Source: Ga0077527 sp964533495 (lineage in GTDB: Bacteria; Pseudomonadota; Gammaproteobacteria; Burkholderiales; SG8-41). Taken from it: a stretch of DNA of 64,000 nt. The notes beneath the pieces are model-generated. The model worked only from the letters and a program-made list of their open reading frames with translations, was not told the origin of the DNA and did not search any database. The stretch is from assembly GCA_964533495.1 (NCBI GenBank), contig CAZHJU010000003.1, positions 1 to 64,000 on the forward strand, in the 5' to 3' direction. The position numbers were made by a program, and so were the translations under genes. Shown here piece after piece: positions 44,581 through 56,052 of this stretch (the first letter of the stretch is position 1; each line of letters opens with the position of its first letter).

Positions 44581-46041
44581 TTATAGCTTCAGCAGGTGAC
44601 GCCATTTCTCGCGCACCTGCTCCTGCAATGCCTTGCTCGCCTCGGCCACCGCCGGGAAATCGTGCAGGTGATCGTAGGGCCGGCAGGCATCGATGATCGC
44701 CTTCGAATTGTACGGCGCGTCGGAGCGGTAGGCGACGAACATCGGATCGTTCTTCGAGCCCATGCCGCGGCGGATGATGTCGATGTCGACTTCGGGATCG
44801 CTGCGCGTGGCCACCGCCCACATCACCTCCTGCAGGTTCGAGGGATCGATGTCCTCGTCGACCACCACCGTGTAGCGCGACATGTAGGCGCCGACGCCGC
44901 ACTGGTTGAGGATCAGCGCGGCCTGGCGCGCATGGCCGGCGTAGCGCTGCCGGATCGCCACCACGTTGAACATGCGCGCGCCGCCGATCTCGTGCGCCCA
45001 CACGCCCGTCACGTCGGGCACGCCCGCGGCGAGCAGCGCGTCGAACAGCAGCGCCGAGCGCATCACGGCCTTCGAATATGAATAATCGTTCGGCGGCTTC
45101 GCCGGCGGGCTGCCGACGATGACCGGATCGTTGCGGTAATAGACGCGCTCGACGGTCATCACCGGCGCCGTGCCCTCCTTGCCGGGGTAGTAGCCGTGGA
45201 ATTCGCCGAAGGGCCCCTCGAGTTTCACGTCGCCGGGATAACAGTGGCCCTCAAGCACGATCTCCGCCGCGGCGGGAACCGGCAGGCCGGTCAGCCCGCC
45301 GTGCACCACCCGCACCGGCTCGCCGAGGATGGCGCCGATGTAGTTGTACTCGCACATGCCGAAGGGCACTTCGATGCCGGAGATCAGGTAGCCCAGCGGA
45401 TCGCAGCCGATGACGATCGCCACCGGGAAGGGCTTGCCGGCCTTCATGTGCTTGTCGTACTGGATCGCGCCGTGCTTGCCGGGAATCATGTCGAGGCCGA
45501 CATGGTTTTTGTCGTGCACCATCACGCGGTAGGTGCCGACGTTGACCCAGTCGCTATCGTAATCCTTCGTCACCACGCAGCAGCCGGTGCCGATGTACGG
45601 CCCGCCGTCTTTTTCATGCCACAGCGGCGACGGAAAAATATCGATGTCGACGTCCTTGCCCGATTGCGCGTTTTCCAGCACCGCCCCGGTTTCGGCCACT
45701 ACCGGTTCGTATTCCGGAGCCCCGGCCTGCCAGCCGCGGGGCTTGCCGCGCAGCGCCTGCACCAGGCCGCGGTGGCTGCGCTCGACCGGCATGCGCAGCA
45801 GCGAGGACAGCCGCGCCGGGCTCGCCGTGGTGCAGGTGACGACGCGAAAACCTTTCGGATAGCCCGGAATCTCGTCGAACAGCAGCGCCGGCGCGCCGTC
45901 GACCTTGACGTTCATCTCGCTGATCGCGCCGAGCTCGAGTTTCGCGTCGGCGCCCGGAACGTCCTTCAGTTCACCGAGTCCGCGCGCGGTGTCCAGCCAG
46001 GCACGCAGGTCGAGGGGATTGCCGGCCGGACGTTGCGCCAT
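44581..46041 (-). CDS. UbiD-family prenylated-FMN-dependent decarboxylase
   Basis: 486 residues, full UbiD length. N-terminal region (~1-110), prFMN-binding middle with GPFGEFHGYYPG (conserved Glu ~279), IVGSPPAKPPND, and the C-terminal dimerisation part (GAYMSRYTVVVDEDIDPSNLQEV). Such enzymes reversibly (de)carboxylate aromatic, heteroaromatic or unsaturated acids using cofactor made by UbiX, which is not in this window. Lying 3 bp after the 2Fe-2S subunit of a Mo-hydroxylase, it is unlikely to be the ubiquinone enzyme and more likely catabolic, like the furandicarboxylate or dihydroxybenzoate decarboxylases. Confidence 0.9.
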   Translation of the reverse strand: MAQRPAGNPLDLRAWLDTARGLGELKDVPGADAKLELGAISEMNVKVDGAPALLFDEIPGYPKGFRVVTCTTASPARLSSLLRMPVERSHRGLVQALRGKPRGWQAGAPEYEPVVAETGAVLENAQSGKDVDIDIFPSPLWHEKDGGPYIGTGCCVVTKDYDSDWVNVGTYRVMVHDKNHVGLDMIPGKHGAIQYDKHMKAGKPFPVAIVIGCDPLGYLISGIEVPFGMCEYNYIGAILGEPVRVVHGGLTGLPVPAAAEIVLEGHCYPGDVKLEGPFGEFHGYYPGKEGTAPVMTVERVYYRNDPVIVGSPPAKPPNDYSYSKAVMRSALLFDALLAAGVPDVTGVWAHEIGGARMFNVVAIRQRYAGHARQAALILNQCGVGAYMSRYTVVVDEDIDPSNLQEVMWAVATRSDPEVDIDIIRRGMGSKNDPMFVAYRSDAPYNSKAIIDACRPYDHLHDFPAVAEASKALQEQVREKWRHLLKL

Positions 46042-46044
46042 TGG

Positions 46045-46521
46045 TCAGCCTTTGCGTTTTTTCGCCGCCAGCCGCACGGCCTTGACGATTTCCGGGTAGG
46101 CCGCGCAGCGGCAGAGATTGCCCGAGAGGTAGTGGCGGATCTCGTCGTCCGCCGGATCGGGGTGCGCGTCGAGCAGCTGGCGCGTCATCAGGATGAAGCC
46201 CGGCGTGCAGAAGCCGCACTGGAAGGCCCCGGTTTCGATGAACGCCTGCTGCACGGCATCGAGCCCGCCTTCGCCGGCCTGCGGCTCCTCGATCGTGCGC
46301 ACGTCGGCGCCGTCGACCAGCGTCGCCATCGTTAGGCAGCCGGAGACCGCCTGGCCGTCGACGATCACCGTGCAGCAGCCGCAGAGTCCCTGGGCACAGC
46401 TTTCGCGCGCGCCGAAAAGCCCCTGCCCCTGCAGCAGCTCGACCAGGTTCTGGTGGTTGCCGGCGCGCGCCGTGACCGGGCTGCCGTTGAGCGTGAAGGA
46501 AATGTTCCTGTGCGTGGTCAT
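46045..46521 (-). CDS. Molybdenum hydroxylase 2Fe-2S subunit (CoxS type)
   Basis: 158 residues. Plant-type ferredoxin domain with Cys42, 47, 50 and 62 (SCAQGLCGCC ... GC), then an all-helical second cluster domain with QCGFC (102, 105) and CRC (137, 139). It passes electrons from the Mo site to the FAD subunit. No leader; the complex is cytosolic. 6 bp after the large subunit, 3 bp before ubiD. Confidence 0.95.
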   Translation of the reverse strand: MTTHRNISFTLNGSPVTARAGNHQNLVELLQGQGLFGARESCAQGLCGCCTVIVDGQAVSGCLTMATLVDGADVRTIEEPQAGEGGLDAVQQAFIETGAFQCGFCTPGFILMTRQLLDAHPDPADDEIRHYLSGNLCRCAAYPEIVKAVRLAAKKRKG

Positions 46522-46527
46522 GGTCTC

Positions 46528-48822
46528 TCAGTCCTGCAGCGGATTGCCCGCGTTCGCGCGCAGTCCGCGGTAAACGTCTTCGGCGGTCAGTGGCAGGCTG
46601 GTCAGGCGCACGCCCACCGCGTCGTCGATCGCGCCGGCAATCGCCGGCGACACGCCGAAGGTGCCGCTCTCGCCGACGCCCTTGGCGCCGAAAGGGCCGG
46701 ATTTCTGGACCATGTCAACGGCCTCGTTCTCCATCACCGCCGGCACGTCGCGGATGCCCGGGATCCTGTAATCGGCGAGCGAGGCGTTGGTCACCTGCCC
46801 CGCGTCGAAATCCATGCGTTCGGTCAGCGTGAAGCCGAGCTGCATCATCGTCGCACCCGAAATCTGGGTCTCGACGATCGCCGGGTTCACCGGCCGGCCG
46901 ACGTCGACCAGATTGACCAGCCGCGTGACCCTGAACTCGCCGGTCTCGGTGTCGACCTCGACCTCGGCGCCGGTGGCGCCGATCATCCAGAACGGCGTCG
47001 CGTCCGGCGTCTGGCCGGTGCCCGGCTCCGGCGGCGTATACGGCGGAATGAAGCTGCCGATGCCGACGATGTTGCCGGCCTGCATGCCGTATTTCTTCCG
47101 GAAGATGTCGGGAATCGGCGTCGTCTCCGCCGACAGGCCGACATCCCGCGCCAGCGCGATCAGCTTGTCGCGGGCATCCTCGGCGGCGAGCTTCACCGCA
47201 TGGCCCATGTGGTAGGTCGAGCGCGAGCCCAGCGTCGCCATGTCGTAGGGCGTGACGTCGGTGTCGGGATGCACCAGCGTCACCGAACCGACCGGAATGC
47301 CCAGCGCCTCGGCGACGATCTGCGCCATCGCGGTGTCCGAGCCCTGTCCCATGTCCACGGTGCCGCACTGGACCATGCAGCTGCCGTCGGCGCTGACGTT
47401 GACGATCGCCACCGAGGTCGTCGGCGAGATGCTCGCCTTGAAGCCGATCGCGATGCCGCGGCCGCGGCGGATCGTGCCGCCACCCCTGTCGAAGGGTTGT
47501 TCCCAGGCCATGCGCTGCGCCAGGCGCTCCAGCACCTGCTCGATGCCGGCATCGCGCATCACGGTGCCGGTGGCCTGCGGCCGGCCTTCGCGCAGGATGT
47601 TCTTCCTGCGGATCGCCAACGGGTCGATGTTCAGCGCCTTCGCAATCATGTCGGTGTGGCTCTCATAGGCCCACACCAGCTGCGGAATGCCGAAGCCGCG
47701 CAGCGCGCCAGCCGCCGGCAGGTTGGTGTAGAGCGCATAGGAATCGATGCTGACGTGGTCGATGTCGTACGGCCCCGGCGCGGTGAAACCGGATTTCTGC
47801 GTCACGCGCGGGCCGATGTCGGCGTAGGCGCCGCCGTTCCACCACACCTCGCATTCGCGGGCCAGGATTTTGCCGTCCTTCGACACGCCGCTCTTGATGC
47901 GCAGCGTCGCCGCGTGCTTGGTGATCTGGTAGAACTGCTCCTCCATCGTCAGCGCGATCTTGACCGGCCGGCCGGCGAGCAGCGCCGCGACGGCGACCAG
48001 CGCCTCGAGCTTGATGTAGAGCTTGGCGCCGAAGCCGCCACCGAGGTAAGGCACCTTGACCCGCACCCTGCTCTCGGGCCAGCCAAGCAGGCGCGCGATC
48101 TCGATGCGCACGAAGGACGGGCTCTGCGAGGCGGTGTGGATCACCAGCTGGTTCGGCGCCGGGTCGGCGACGGTAACGAAGGGCTCCAGCGGCACGTGCA
48201 GCACCTGCTGGGTGCGGAAGCTGTGCTCGAACACGTGGTCGGCCGCGGCAAAGGCCTTCTGCGCATCGCCGCGGCGCAGGTGAAAATCGAGCGCGATGTT
48301 GGTGCCGCGTTTGCCCTGCAGGTGCTTCAAGTCGGGAAAGGTGCCGGCGGGCTTCAGCACCTCGTGCACCACCGCCTTCGAGGTCATCGCCTCGATCTCG
48401 TCGAACACCGCCGGCAGTTCCTCGTAGTCGGCCGAGATCATCTGCGCCGCCGCCTCGGCGACGTGCGGGTCGGCGGCCAGCACCAGCGCCACCGGCTCGC
48501 CGACATGGCGCACCTTGTCCACCGCCAGCACCGGCTGGTCGTGGAAGGCCGGACCGTAATGCGGATCCGGCACCAGCTTCATGATGTCGGCGGCGGTGTA
48601 GACCGCGTGCACGCCGGGCAGCGCGCGCGCGGCGGACACGTCGATGCCCCTGATGCGCGCATGGGCGATCGTGCTGCGGAACACCTTGCCGTGAAGCATG
48701 CCCGGCAGGCGCAGGTTGTGCACGTACTCGGCCTTGCCGGTGACCTTGGCGCGCGCCTCGACGCGCGGAATCGAGCGCCCGAAGGACTCGCCGCTGTTGC
48801 TTTTGCCCAAAGTGGTGGCCAT
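46528..48822 (-). CDS. Molybdenum hydroxylase large subunit (xanthine dehydrogenase family)
   Basis: 764 residues, molybdopterin-cytosine-dinucleotide type. Motifs: GGGFGAKLYIKLEAL (~257-271), active-site loop AGALRGFGIPQ (~372-382), QCGTVDMGQGSDTAMAQI, and catalytic Glu in GAKGVGESGTF (~716). The loop is RGFG, not the AYxCSFR loop of true CO dehydrogenase, so it is a hydroxylase or reductase of the 4-hydroxybenzoyl-CoA, nicotinate, quinoline or furoyl-CoA kind. Substrate not determinable from sequence. Mo-cofactor insertion genes (coxD/E/F, xdhC) are absent nearby. Confidence 0.93.
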   Translation of the reverse strand: MATTLGKSNSGESFGRSIPRVEARAKVTGKAEYVHNLRLPGMLHGKVFRSTIAHARIRGIDVSAARALPGVHAVYTAADIMKLVPDPHYGPAFHDQPVLAVDKVRHVGEPVALVLAADPHVAEAAAQMISADYEELPAVFDEIEAMTSKAVVHEVLKPAGTFPDLKHLQGKRGTNIALDFHLRRGDAQKAFAAADHVFEHSFRTQQVLHVPLEPFVTVADPAPNQLVIHTASQSPSFVRIEIARLLGWPESRVRVKVPYLGGGFGAKLYIKLEALVAVAALLAGRPVKIALTMEEQFYQITKHAATLRIKSGVSKDGKILARECEVWWNGGAYADIGPRVTQKSGFTAPGPYDIDHVSIDSYALYTNLPAAGALRGFGIPQLVWAYESHTDMIAKALNIDPLAIRRKNILREGRPQATGTVMRDAGIEQVLERLAQRMAWEQPFDRGGGTIRRGRGIAIGFKASISPTTSVAIVNVSADGSCMVQCGTVDMGQGSDTAMAQIVAEALGIPVGSVTLVHPDTDVTPYDMATLGSRSTYHMGHAVKLAAEDARDKLIALARDVGLSAETTPIPDIFRKKYGMQAGNIVGIGSFIPPYTPPEPGTGQTPDATPFWMIGATGAEVEVDTETGEFRVTRLVNLVDVGRPVNPAIVETQISGATMMQLGFTLTERMDFDAGQVTNASLADYRIPGIRDVPAVMENEAVDMVQKSGPFGAKGVGESGTFGVSPAIAGAIDDAVGVRLTSLPLTAEDVYRGLRANAGNPLQD

Positions 48823-48839
48823 TGATGCTCCGTGACGGG

Positions 48840-49697
48840 TCAGGCGGCCAGCGCCTTGCGCAACGCGCGGCCGGCGTGGACGCGCAGCAGTTCGGTCTTG
48901 TAGGCGGCGGAACCGCGGGCGTCGCCGACCAGTTCGGCTTCCGCCGCCGCAGCCTCGCCCACCCGCGCCGGCAGCGCATCATCAACCGTCGCACCTTCGA
49001 GCACCGTCTCGACGGCAGCCAGGCGCAACGGCCTTTCGGTGGCGGCGCTCACCACGAAACGCGCATCGCGCAGGACGCCGCCGTCGGTCACGAACGACAC
49101 CGCGATGCCCAGCGTCGGCCAGTCGTCGGCGCCGCGCGTGGTCAGCTTGACGTAGGCCGAGCGGCGGCCCGCCTGCGCCGGCACCACCACTTCGCTGATC
49201 AGTTCGTTGCGCGCCAGCGCGGTTTCGTAATAACCGGTGTAGAGGTCGGCCACGGCCAGCGTGCGTGAACCCGCGCTCGCGAAAGTCACCACCTGCGCAT
49301 CCAGCGCCATCAGCACCGGCGGCAGATCCATGTGCGGATCGCCGTGGGCGAGATGGCCGCCGAGGGTGGCCACGTTGCGCACGCGCACGTTGGACAGCGT
49401 CCGCAGCGTGTCGACGATCACCGGCGCGCGCTTTTTCACGGCCGCCGCGCGGCCCAGCATGCCGAGCGTCGCGAGGGCGCCGATGCGCAGGCTGCCGTCC
49501 GCGACGGAGGTCACCCTGGAGCAGCGCGGCTCGACGCGGCGCAGGCTGATCAGCCGCGTCGGCTGGAACACGCCGGTCTTCATCATCAGCATCAGCGCCG
49601 TGCAGCCGCCGAAGACGCGCACCGACTCGTCGCCGGCATCGAGCAGTTTTGCCGCCGACTTGAGGCTGCGCGGTTCCGCGAGCTCGAACGGGATCAT
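48840..49697 (-). CDS. Molybdenum hydroxylase FAD subunit (CoxM type)
   Basis: 285 residues. FAD_binding_5 domain with LRIGALATLGML and NVATLGGHLAHGDPHMDLPPVLMALDAQV; the C-terminal CO_deh_flav_C domain includes RSAYVKLTTRGADDWPTLGIAV. It transfers electrons from the Fe-S subunit to the acceptor. The Tyr-containing iron-sulfur loop insert that marks 4-hydroxybenzoyl-CoA reductase beta is not evident, as the length is the ordinary ~285. Overlaps the CoxG-like gene by 4 bp. Confidence 0.92.
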   Translation of the reverse strand: MIPFELAEPRSLKSAAKLLDAGDESVRVFGGCTALMLMMKTGVFQPTRLISLRRVEPRCSRVTSVADGSLRIGALATLGMLGRAAAVKKRAPVIVDTLRTLSNVRVRNVATLGGHLAHGDPHMDLPPVLMALDAQVVTFASAGSRTLAVADLYTGYYETALARNELISEVVVPAQAGRRSAYVKLTTRGADDWPTLGIAVSFVTDGGVLRDARFVVSAATERPLRLAAVETVLEGATVDDALPARVGEAAAAEAELVGDARGSAAYKTELLRVHAGRALRKALAA

Positions 49698-50158
49698 GCC
49701 GCCCCCGGCGCCGATGCGGGCGCGAAGGCCGCGCCGAGGTTTTTCGCGAACTGCTTTTCCATGTCCTTCGCCTTCGCCTTGAGCACCGGCTGGCCGATGC
49801 TGCCCAGCTTGCCGGTCAGCGCGGCGTCGATTTCATAGTGGATCGTGGTGCGGTCGCCGGACTCGCTCAGCCGCGTCGACGATGTCGCGGTCAGCCGCCC
49901 GACCAGCCCCATCGGGGCGCCTTCGATTTTTGCGGCGATCAGCTCCGGCGGCACGACCCGGATCAGTTCGACGTTCACCTTGAACTTGAAGGTCATGTAC
50001 GCGACCCTGGTTTCGAGCACGGCGTCAAAACGTTTTTCGTCGAGCGGCGCGAGGTCGCGCACGCCGTCGATGCAGGATGCAAAAAAACGGATGTCCTGCA
50101 GTTTCGCGAACACCTCGTCGCGCGGCGCAGCAACCGCGATCTCCCCGCTGAATTTCAT
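49694..50158 (-). CDS. CoxG-like SRPBCC protein
   Basis: 154 residues from MKFSGEIAVAAP (start fixed by family; a long in-frame extension to 50431 is shadow sequence). Polyketide-cyclase/CoxG fold: DEVFAKLQDIRFFASCIDGV, ALTGKLGSIGQPVLKAKAKDMEKQFAKNL. In CO oxidisers CoxG helps recruit the enzyme to the membrane; here it is the first gene of the Mo-hydroxylase operon and probably serves the same anchoring role. Confidence 0.88.
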   Translation of the reverse strand: MKFSGEIAVAAPRDEVFAKLQDIRFFASCIDGVRDLAPLDEKRFDAVLETRVAYMTFKFKVNVELIRVVPPELIAAKIEGAPMGLVGRLTATSSTRLSESGDRTTIHYEIDAALTGKLGSIGQPVLKAKAKDMEKQFAKNLGAAFAPASAPGAA

Positions 50159-50247
50159 TTTTTTGACACCACGGCAAAAACAGTCCGGTTTACTGTAATG
50201 GCAGCCTCCGCGAAAATCAATGCGCCTGCCGCTGCCGCCGCATGAAA

Positions 50248-50279
50248 AATCCCCCGGCGTCTCACGACGCCGGGGGATT
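50248..50279 (-). terminator. Intrinsic terminator of rhlE
   Basis: Perfect 14-bp stem (AATCCCCCGGCGTC / GACGCCGGGGGATT) with a 4-nt loop. On the minus strand it is followed by TTTTT, 24 bp after the rhlE stop. Confidence 0.92.
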
Positions 50280-50303
50280 CCGGGACTTGCACCTGCGGTC
50301 TGG

Positions 50304-51590
<1,287 letters not shown>

Positions 51591-52001
51591 GTGTATTGCT
51601 TTCAAAAAAACACGACAACCGGACGCCGAGCGAGACGCAGGGCGGGCGAAACACTCCGCCGCCGTGCAGCAGGCGGTCGTTCGGTAAAAAAAGCGCTGGA
51701 AATGCCACTAGCTCTGAGGCAGAGCCGCGATTCGGATCGCGGCTGCGGCCACCGGCGCACGGGTATCGTCGCTAACCGTGGCGGAAGCAGCTATTCGGAG
51801 AAGGAAGCTGAAAACGAAGGGGTCAGGGACAGATGCATCCTGCAGCGGAAACAGGATTCCGGCCGCTGCAAGGTGCGCGCACTATACCCGCAAGTATCGG
51901 AAATAGCGAGGATTTCTCCCGCGGCGCAGCACGCGGCCGCCCGCAGGCGCCCGCCGGGTCAGGAAATTGCCGGATATTCAAGGAAATAGCGTCGCCCCCC
52001 G
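51591..52001. other. Divergent rhlE/typA upstream region
   Basis: No gene seen. It would contain the rhlE leader and promoter on the minus strand and the upstream part of the typA promoter. One strong hairpin (51723-51744) is the only clear structure. Confidence 0.6.
51723..51744. promoter_or_regulatory. Perfect hairpin in rhlE leader region
   Basis: AGCCGCGAT, loop TCGG, ATCGCGGCT. It lies 133 bp upstream of rhlE and could be a structured 5' UTR element, as is common for helicase genes that regulate themselves; unproven. Confidence 0.4.
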
Positions 52002-52010
52002 TGCTACAAT
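52002..52010 (+). promoter_or_regulatory. Extended -10 promoter element for typA
   Basis: TG-C-TACAAT, 29 bp before the GTG start; no clear -35, as usual for extended -10 promoters. Confidence 0.5.
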
Positions 52011-52039
52011 TCGCCCCCTTTTTTGCAAGGCTCCACACC

Positions 52040-53881
<1,842 letters not shown>

Positions 53882-53888
53882 CGGCGCC

Positions 53889-54290
53889 ATGGACGACGGT
53901 GCCCGCGAGCCGGACACGCCCTACGCCCTGCTGGGCGGCGACGCCGGCGTGCGGAAGCTGGTCGACCATTTCTACGCGCTGATGGGCGAGGTGCCGGAAT
54001 ACCACGTCATCCGCAAGCTGCACCCGCAGGATCTCTCCGTTTCCGCCGAAAAACTCTACCGGTTCCTGTCCGGCTGGCTCGGCGGCCCGCCGCTCTACAT
54101 GGAAAAATACGGGCATCCGATGCTGCGCGCCCGTCATCTGCCTTTTCCGATCGGCATCGCCGAACGCGACGCCTGGCTGGCGTGCATGCTCCAGGCCATG
54201 GAAGACACCGGCGTGGATGAACCGCTGCGCACCGGATTGCTGAAGGCGTTTTTCGGCACCGCCGACTGGATGCGCAACCGCGCCGGATAA
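53889..54290 (+). CDS. Group II truncated haemoglobin
   Basis: 133 residues, 2-on-2 globin. Proximal His83 in the motif GHPMLRARHLPFPIG, distal-pocket Trp at ~96 (DAWLACM), and WLGGPPLYMEKYG before helix F, the group II (GlbO/YjbI-like) signature. It binds O2 or NO in the cytosol; suggested roles are NO detoxification or oxygen delivery. It starts 7 bp after typA and is probably co-transcribed. Confidence 0.92.
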   Translation: MDDGAREPDTPYALLGGDAGVRKLVDHFYALMGEVPEYHVIRKLHPQDLSVSAEKLYRFLSGWLGGPPLYMEKYGHPMLRARHLPFPIGIAERDAWLACMLQAMEDTGVDEPLRTGLLKAFFGTADWMRNRAG

Positions 54291-54298
54291 GAGCTGCC

Positions 54299-56050
54299 GT
54301 GATCCGCCGCACCGCACCGATGGCACTGCTGCTGGCGGCGCTGGCTTGCTGTCCCGCGCCGGCTTCCGCCGGCGAACCCGGCTGGCAGGTCGAACTCGAC
54401 GCGCCGGAAGACCTCCGTCCGCTGCTCGAGGAGCACCTCGACGTGTTCCGTTACCGCAACCGCGACGACCTCGACGACGAGATCGTCGAGCGGCTGGCGG
54501 CGCGCGCCGCCGAAAACGCGCGCGCCCTGCTTGCCACCGCGGGCCATTTCTCGCCCGGGATCCGCATCGACCGCCACCGCGAAGGCGCGCTGACCCGGCT
54601 GCGCATCACAGTGCAGCCCGGCCCCCGGACAACGGTTGCATCCGCCGACGTGCGCGTCGGCGGCGCGATCGATCAGGAAAACGCCGACGCCGGGCGGCCC
54701 GCCCGGCTGAGCAGGCGCTGGCGCCTGCGCCCGGGCGAGGCGTTCAGCCAGGCCGCCTGGGACGACGCCAAGAACGCGCTGCTGCGCAGCCTGCAGCTCG
54801 ACGGCTACCCGGCCGCGCGCATCGCCGCAAGCCGCGCCGAAGTCGATGCCGAGGCCGCGCGCGTGGACATCGCGGTAACCGTCGACAGCGGCCCGCTGTT
54901 CCGCTACGGGGAAGTGCACGTCGAAGGCCTGGACCGCTATCCGCGCACGCTGGTCGACAACCTGCGCCGCTTCCACGCCGGCCAGCGCTACCGTTACGAA
55001 GACCTTCTGCGCTACCAGTCCGCGCTGCAGAGCAGCGGCTTCTTCAGCGGCGCCTCGGTCAGCATCGACAACGATCCCGCGCAGGCCGCCGCGGCGACCG
55101 TGCGCGTGCTGCTGACGGAATATCCGGCAATGAAGATCGACCTCGGCGCCGGCGTCAGCACCGACAACGGCCCGCGGGGCGAGGCGACCTTCACCCGCCA
55201 CAATACGTTCCAGCCCGGCTGGCAGAGCACCACGCGGCTGCGTGTCGATCGCAAGGAGCAGACCTTCAACAGCGACCTGGCCCTGCTGCCCGAGCCCGGC
55301 GGCTGGCGCAACCGCTTCGGCGTCGAAGCCTCGCACAACGACATCGAGGATCTGGCAACACGCCGTTTCGGCCTGATCGCCCAGCGCTCCTGGCGCTCGC
55401 CCGAGCGCGAACTGGACTGGGCGCTGAAGCTCCAGACCGAAGAGCAGTCCCTGACGGCCGGTCCCGTGGACAACCTCGAAGCGCTGACGCTGAACTATTC
55501 GTGGACGCTGCGCCGCGTCGACGACCTGCTGCGGCCGCGGCGCGGCTACATGCTCAACCTGCAGCTGGGCGGCGCATCCGCCGCGCTGCTGTCGACCCGC
55601 TCCTTCTCCAGGGCCTACGGCCGGGGGCTCTACATCCTGCCGCTGGGCCGCCGCGACCGCCTGCATCTGCGCGGAGAGGCCGGAGCAGTGTGGGCGGACG
55701 AGCGCAAAGGCATCCCCAGCGAGTTCCTGTTCCGCGCCGGCGGCGACCAGTCGGTCCGCGGCTACGATTACCAGTCGCTCGGCGTGCGCCAGGGCAGCTC
55801 GGTCGTCGGCGGACGCGTGCTCGGCGTGGCCACGCTCGAATACCAGCGCGACCTGACCCGCGAATGGGGCGCCGCGGTGTTCGTCGACGCCGGCAACGCC
55901 GCCGACAGTCCTTCGGAACTGCGCCCGGTCCTTGGCTACGGTTTCGGCGTGCGCTGGATCACGCCCGCCGGCGCGCTGAACCTGGATCTCGCGCGCGGCA
56001 GGGAAACCGGGCAGTTGCGCCTGCATTTCACGCTGGGGGTCCGGTTCTGA
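54299..56050 (+). CDS. tamA: Outer-membrane translocation protein TamA
   Basis: 583 residues from GTG 54299. Signal peptide to PASAGEPGW (~25), three POTRA-like domains (~28-270; third GEVHVEGLDRYPRTLVDNLRRFHAGQRY), then a 16-strand Omp85 barrel (~285-583) with the lid motif FRAGGDQSVRGYDYQSLG and a C-terminal Phe (LGVRF) recognised by BAM. It works with TamB in moving lipids and assembling some outer-membrane proteins. 2 bp before tamB. Confidence 0.93.
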   Translation: MIRRTAPMALLLAALACCPAPASAGEPGWQVELDAPEDLRPLLEEHLDVFRYRNRDDLDDEIVERLAARAAENARALLATAGHFSPGIRIDRHREGALTRLRITVQPGPRTTVASADVRVGGAIDQENADAGRPARLSRRWRLRPGEAFSQAAWDDAKNALLRSLQLDGYPAARIAASRAEVDAEAARVDIAVTVDSGPLFRYGEVHVEGLDRYPRTLVDNLRRFHAGQRYRYEDLLRYQSALQSSGFFSGASVSIDNDPAQAAAATVRVLLTEYPAMKIDLGAGVSTDNGPRGEATFTRHNTFQPGWQSTTRLRVDRKEQTFNSDLALLPEPGGWRNRFGVEASHNDIEDLATRRFGLIAQRSWRSPERELDWALKLQTEEQSLTAGPVDNLEALTLNYSWTLRRVDDLLRPRRGYMLNLQLGGASAALLSTRSFSRAYGRGLYILPLGRRDRLHLRGEAGAVWADERKGIPSEFLFRAGGDQSVRGYDYQSLGVRQGSSVVGGRVLGVATLEYQRDLTREWGAAVFVDAGNAADSPSELRPVLGYGFGVRWITPAGALNLDLARGRETGQLRLHFTLGVRF

Positions 56051-56052
56051 CC

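Noticed and set aside
46528..48822. Annotation as CO dehydrogenase large subunit
   Set aside because: The active-site loop is RGFG; the CO-specific AYxCSFR loop is absent.
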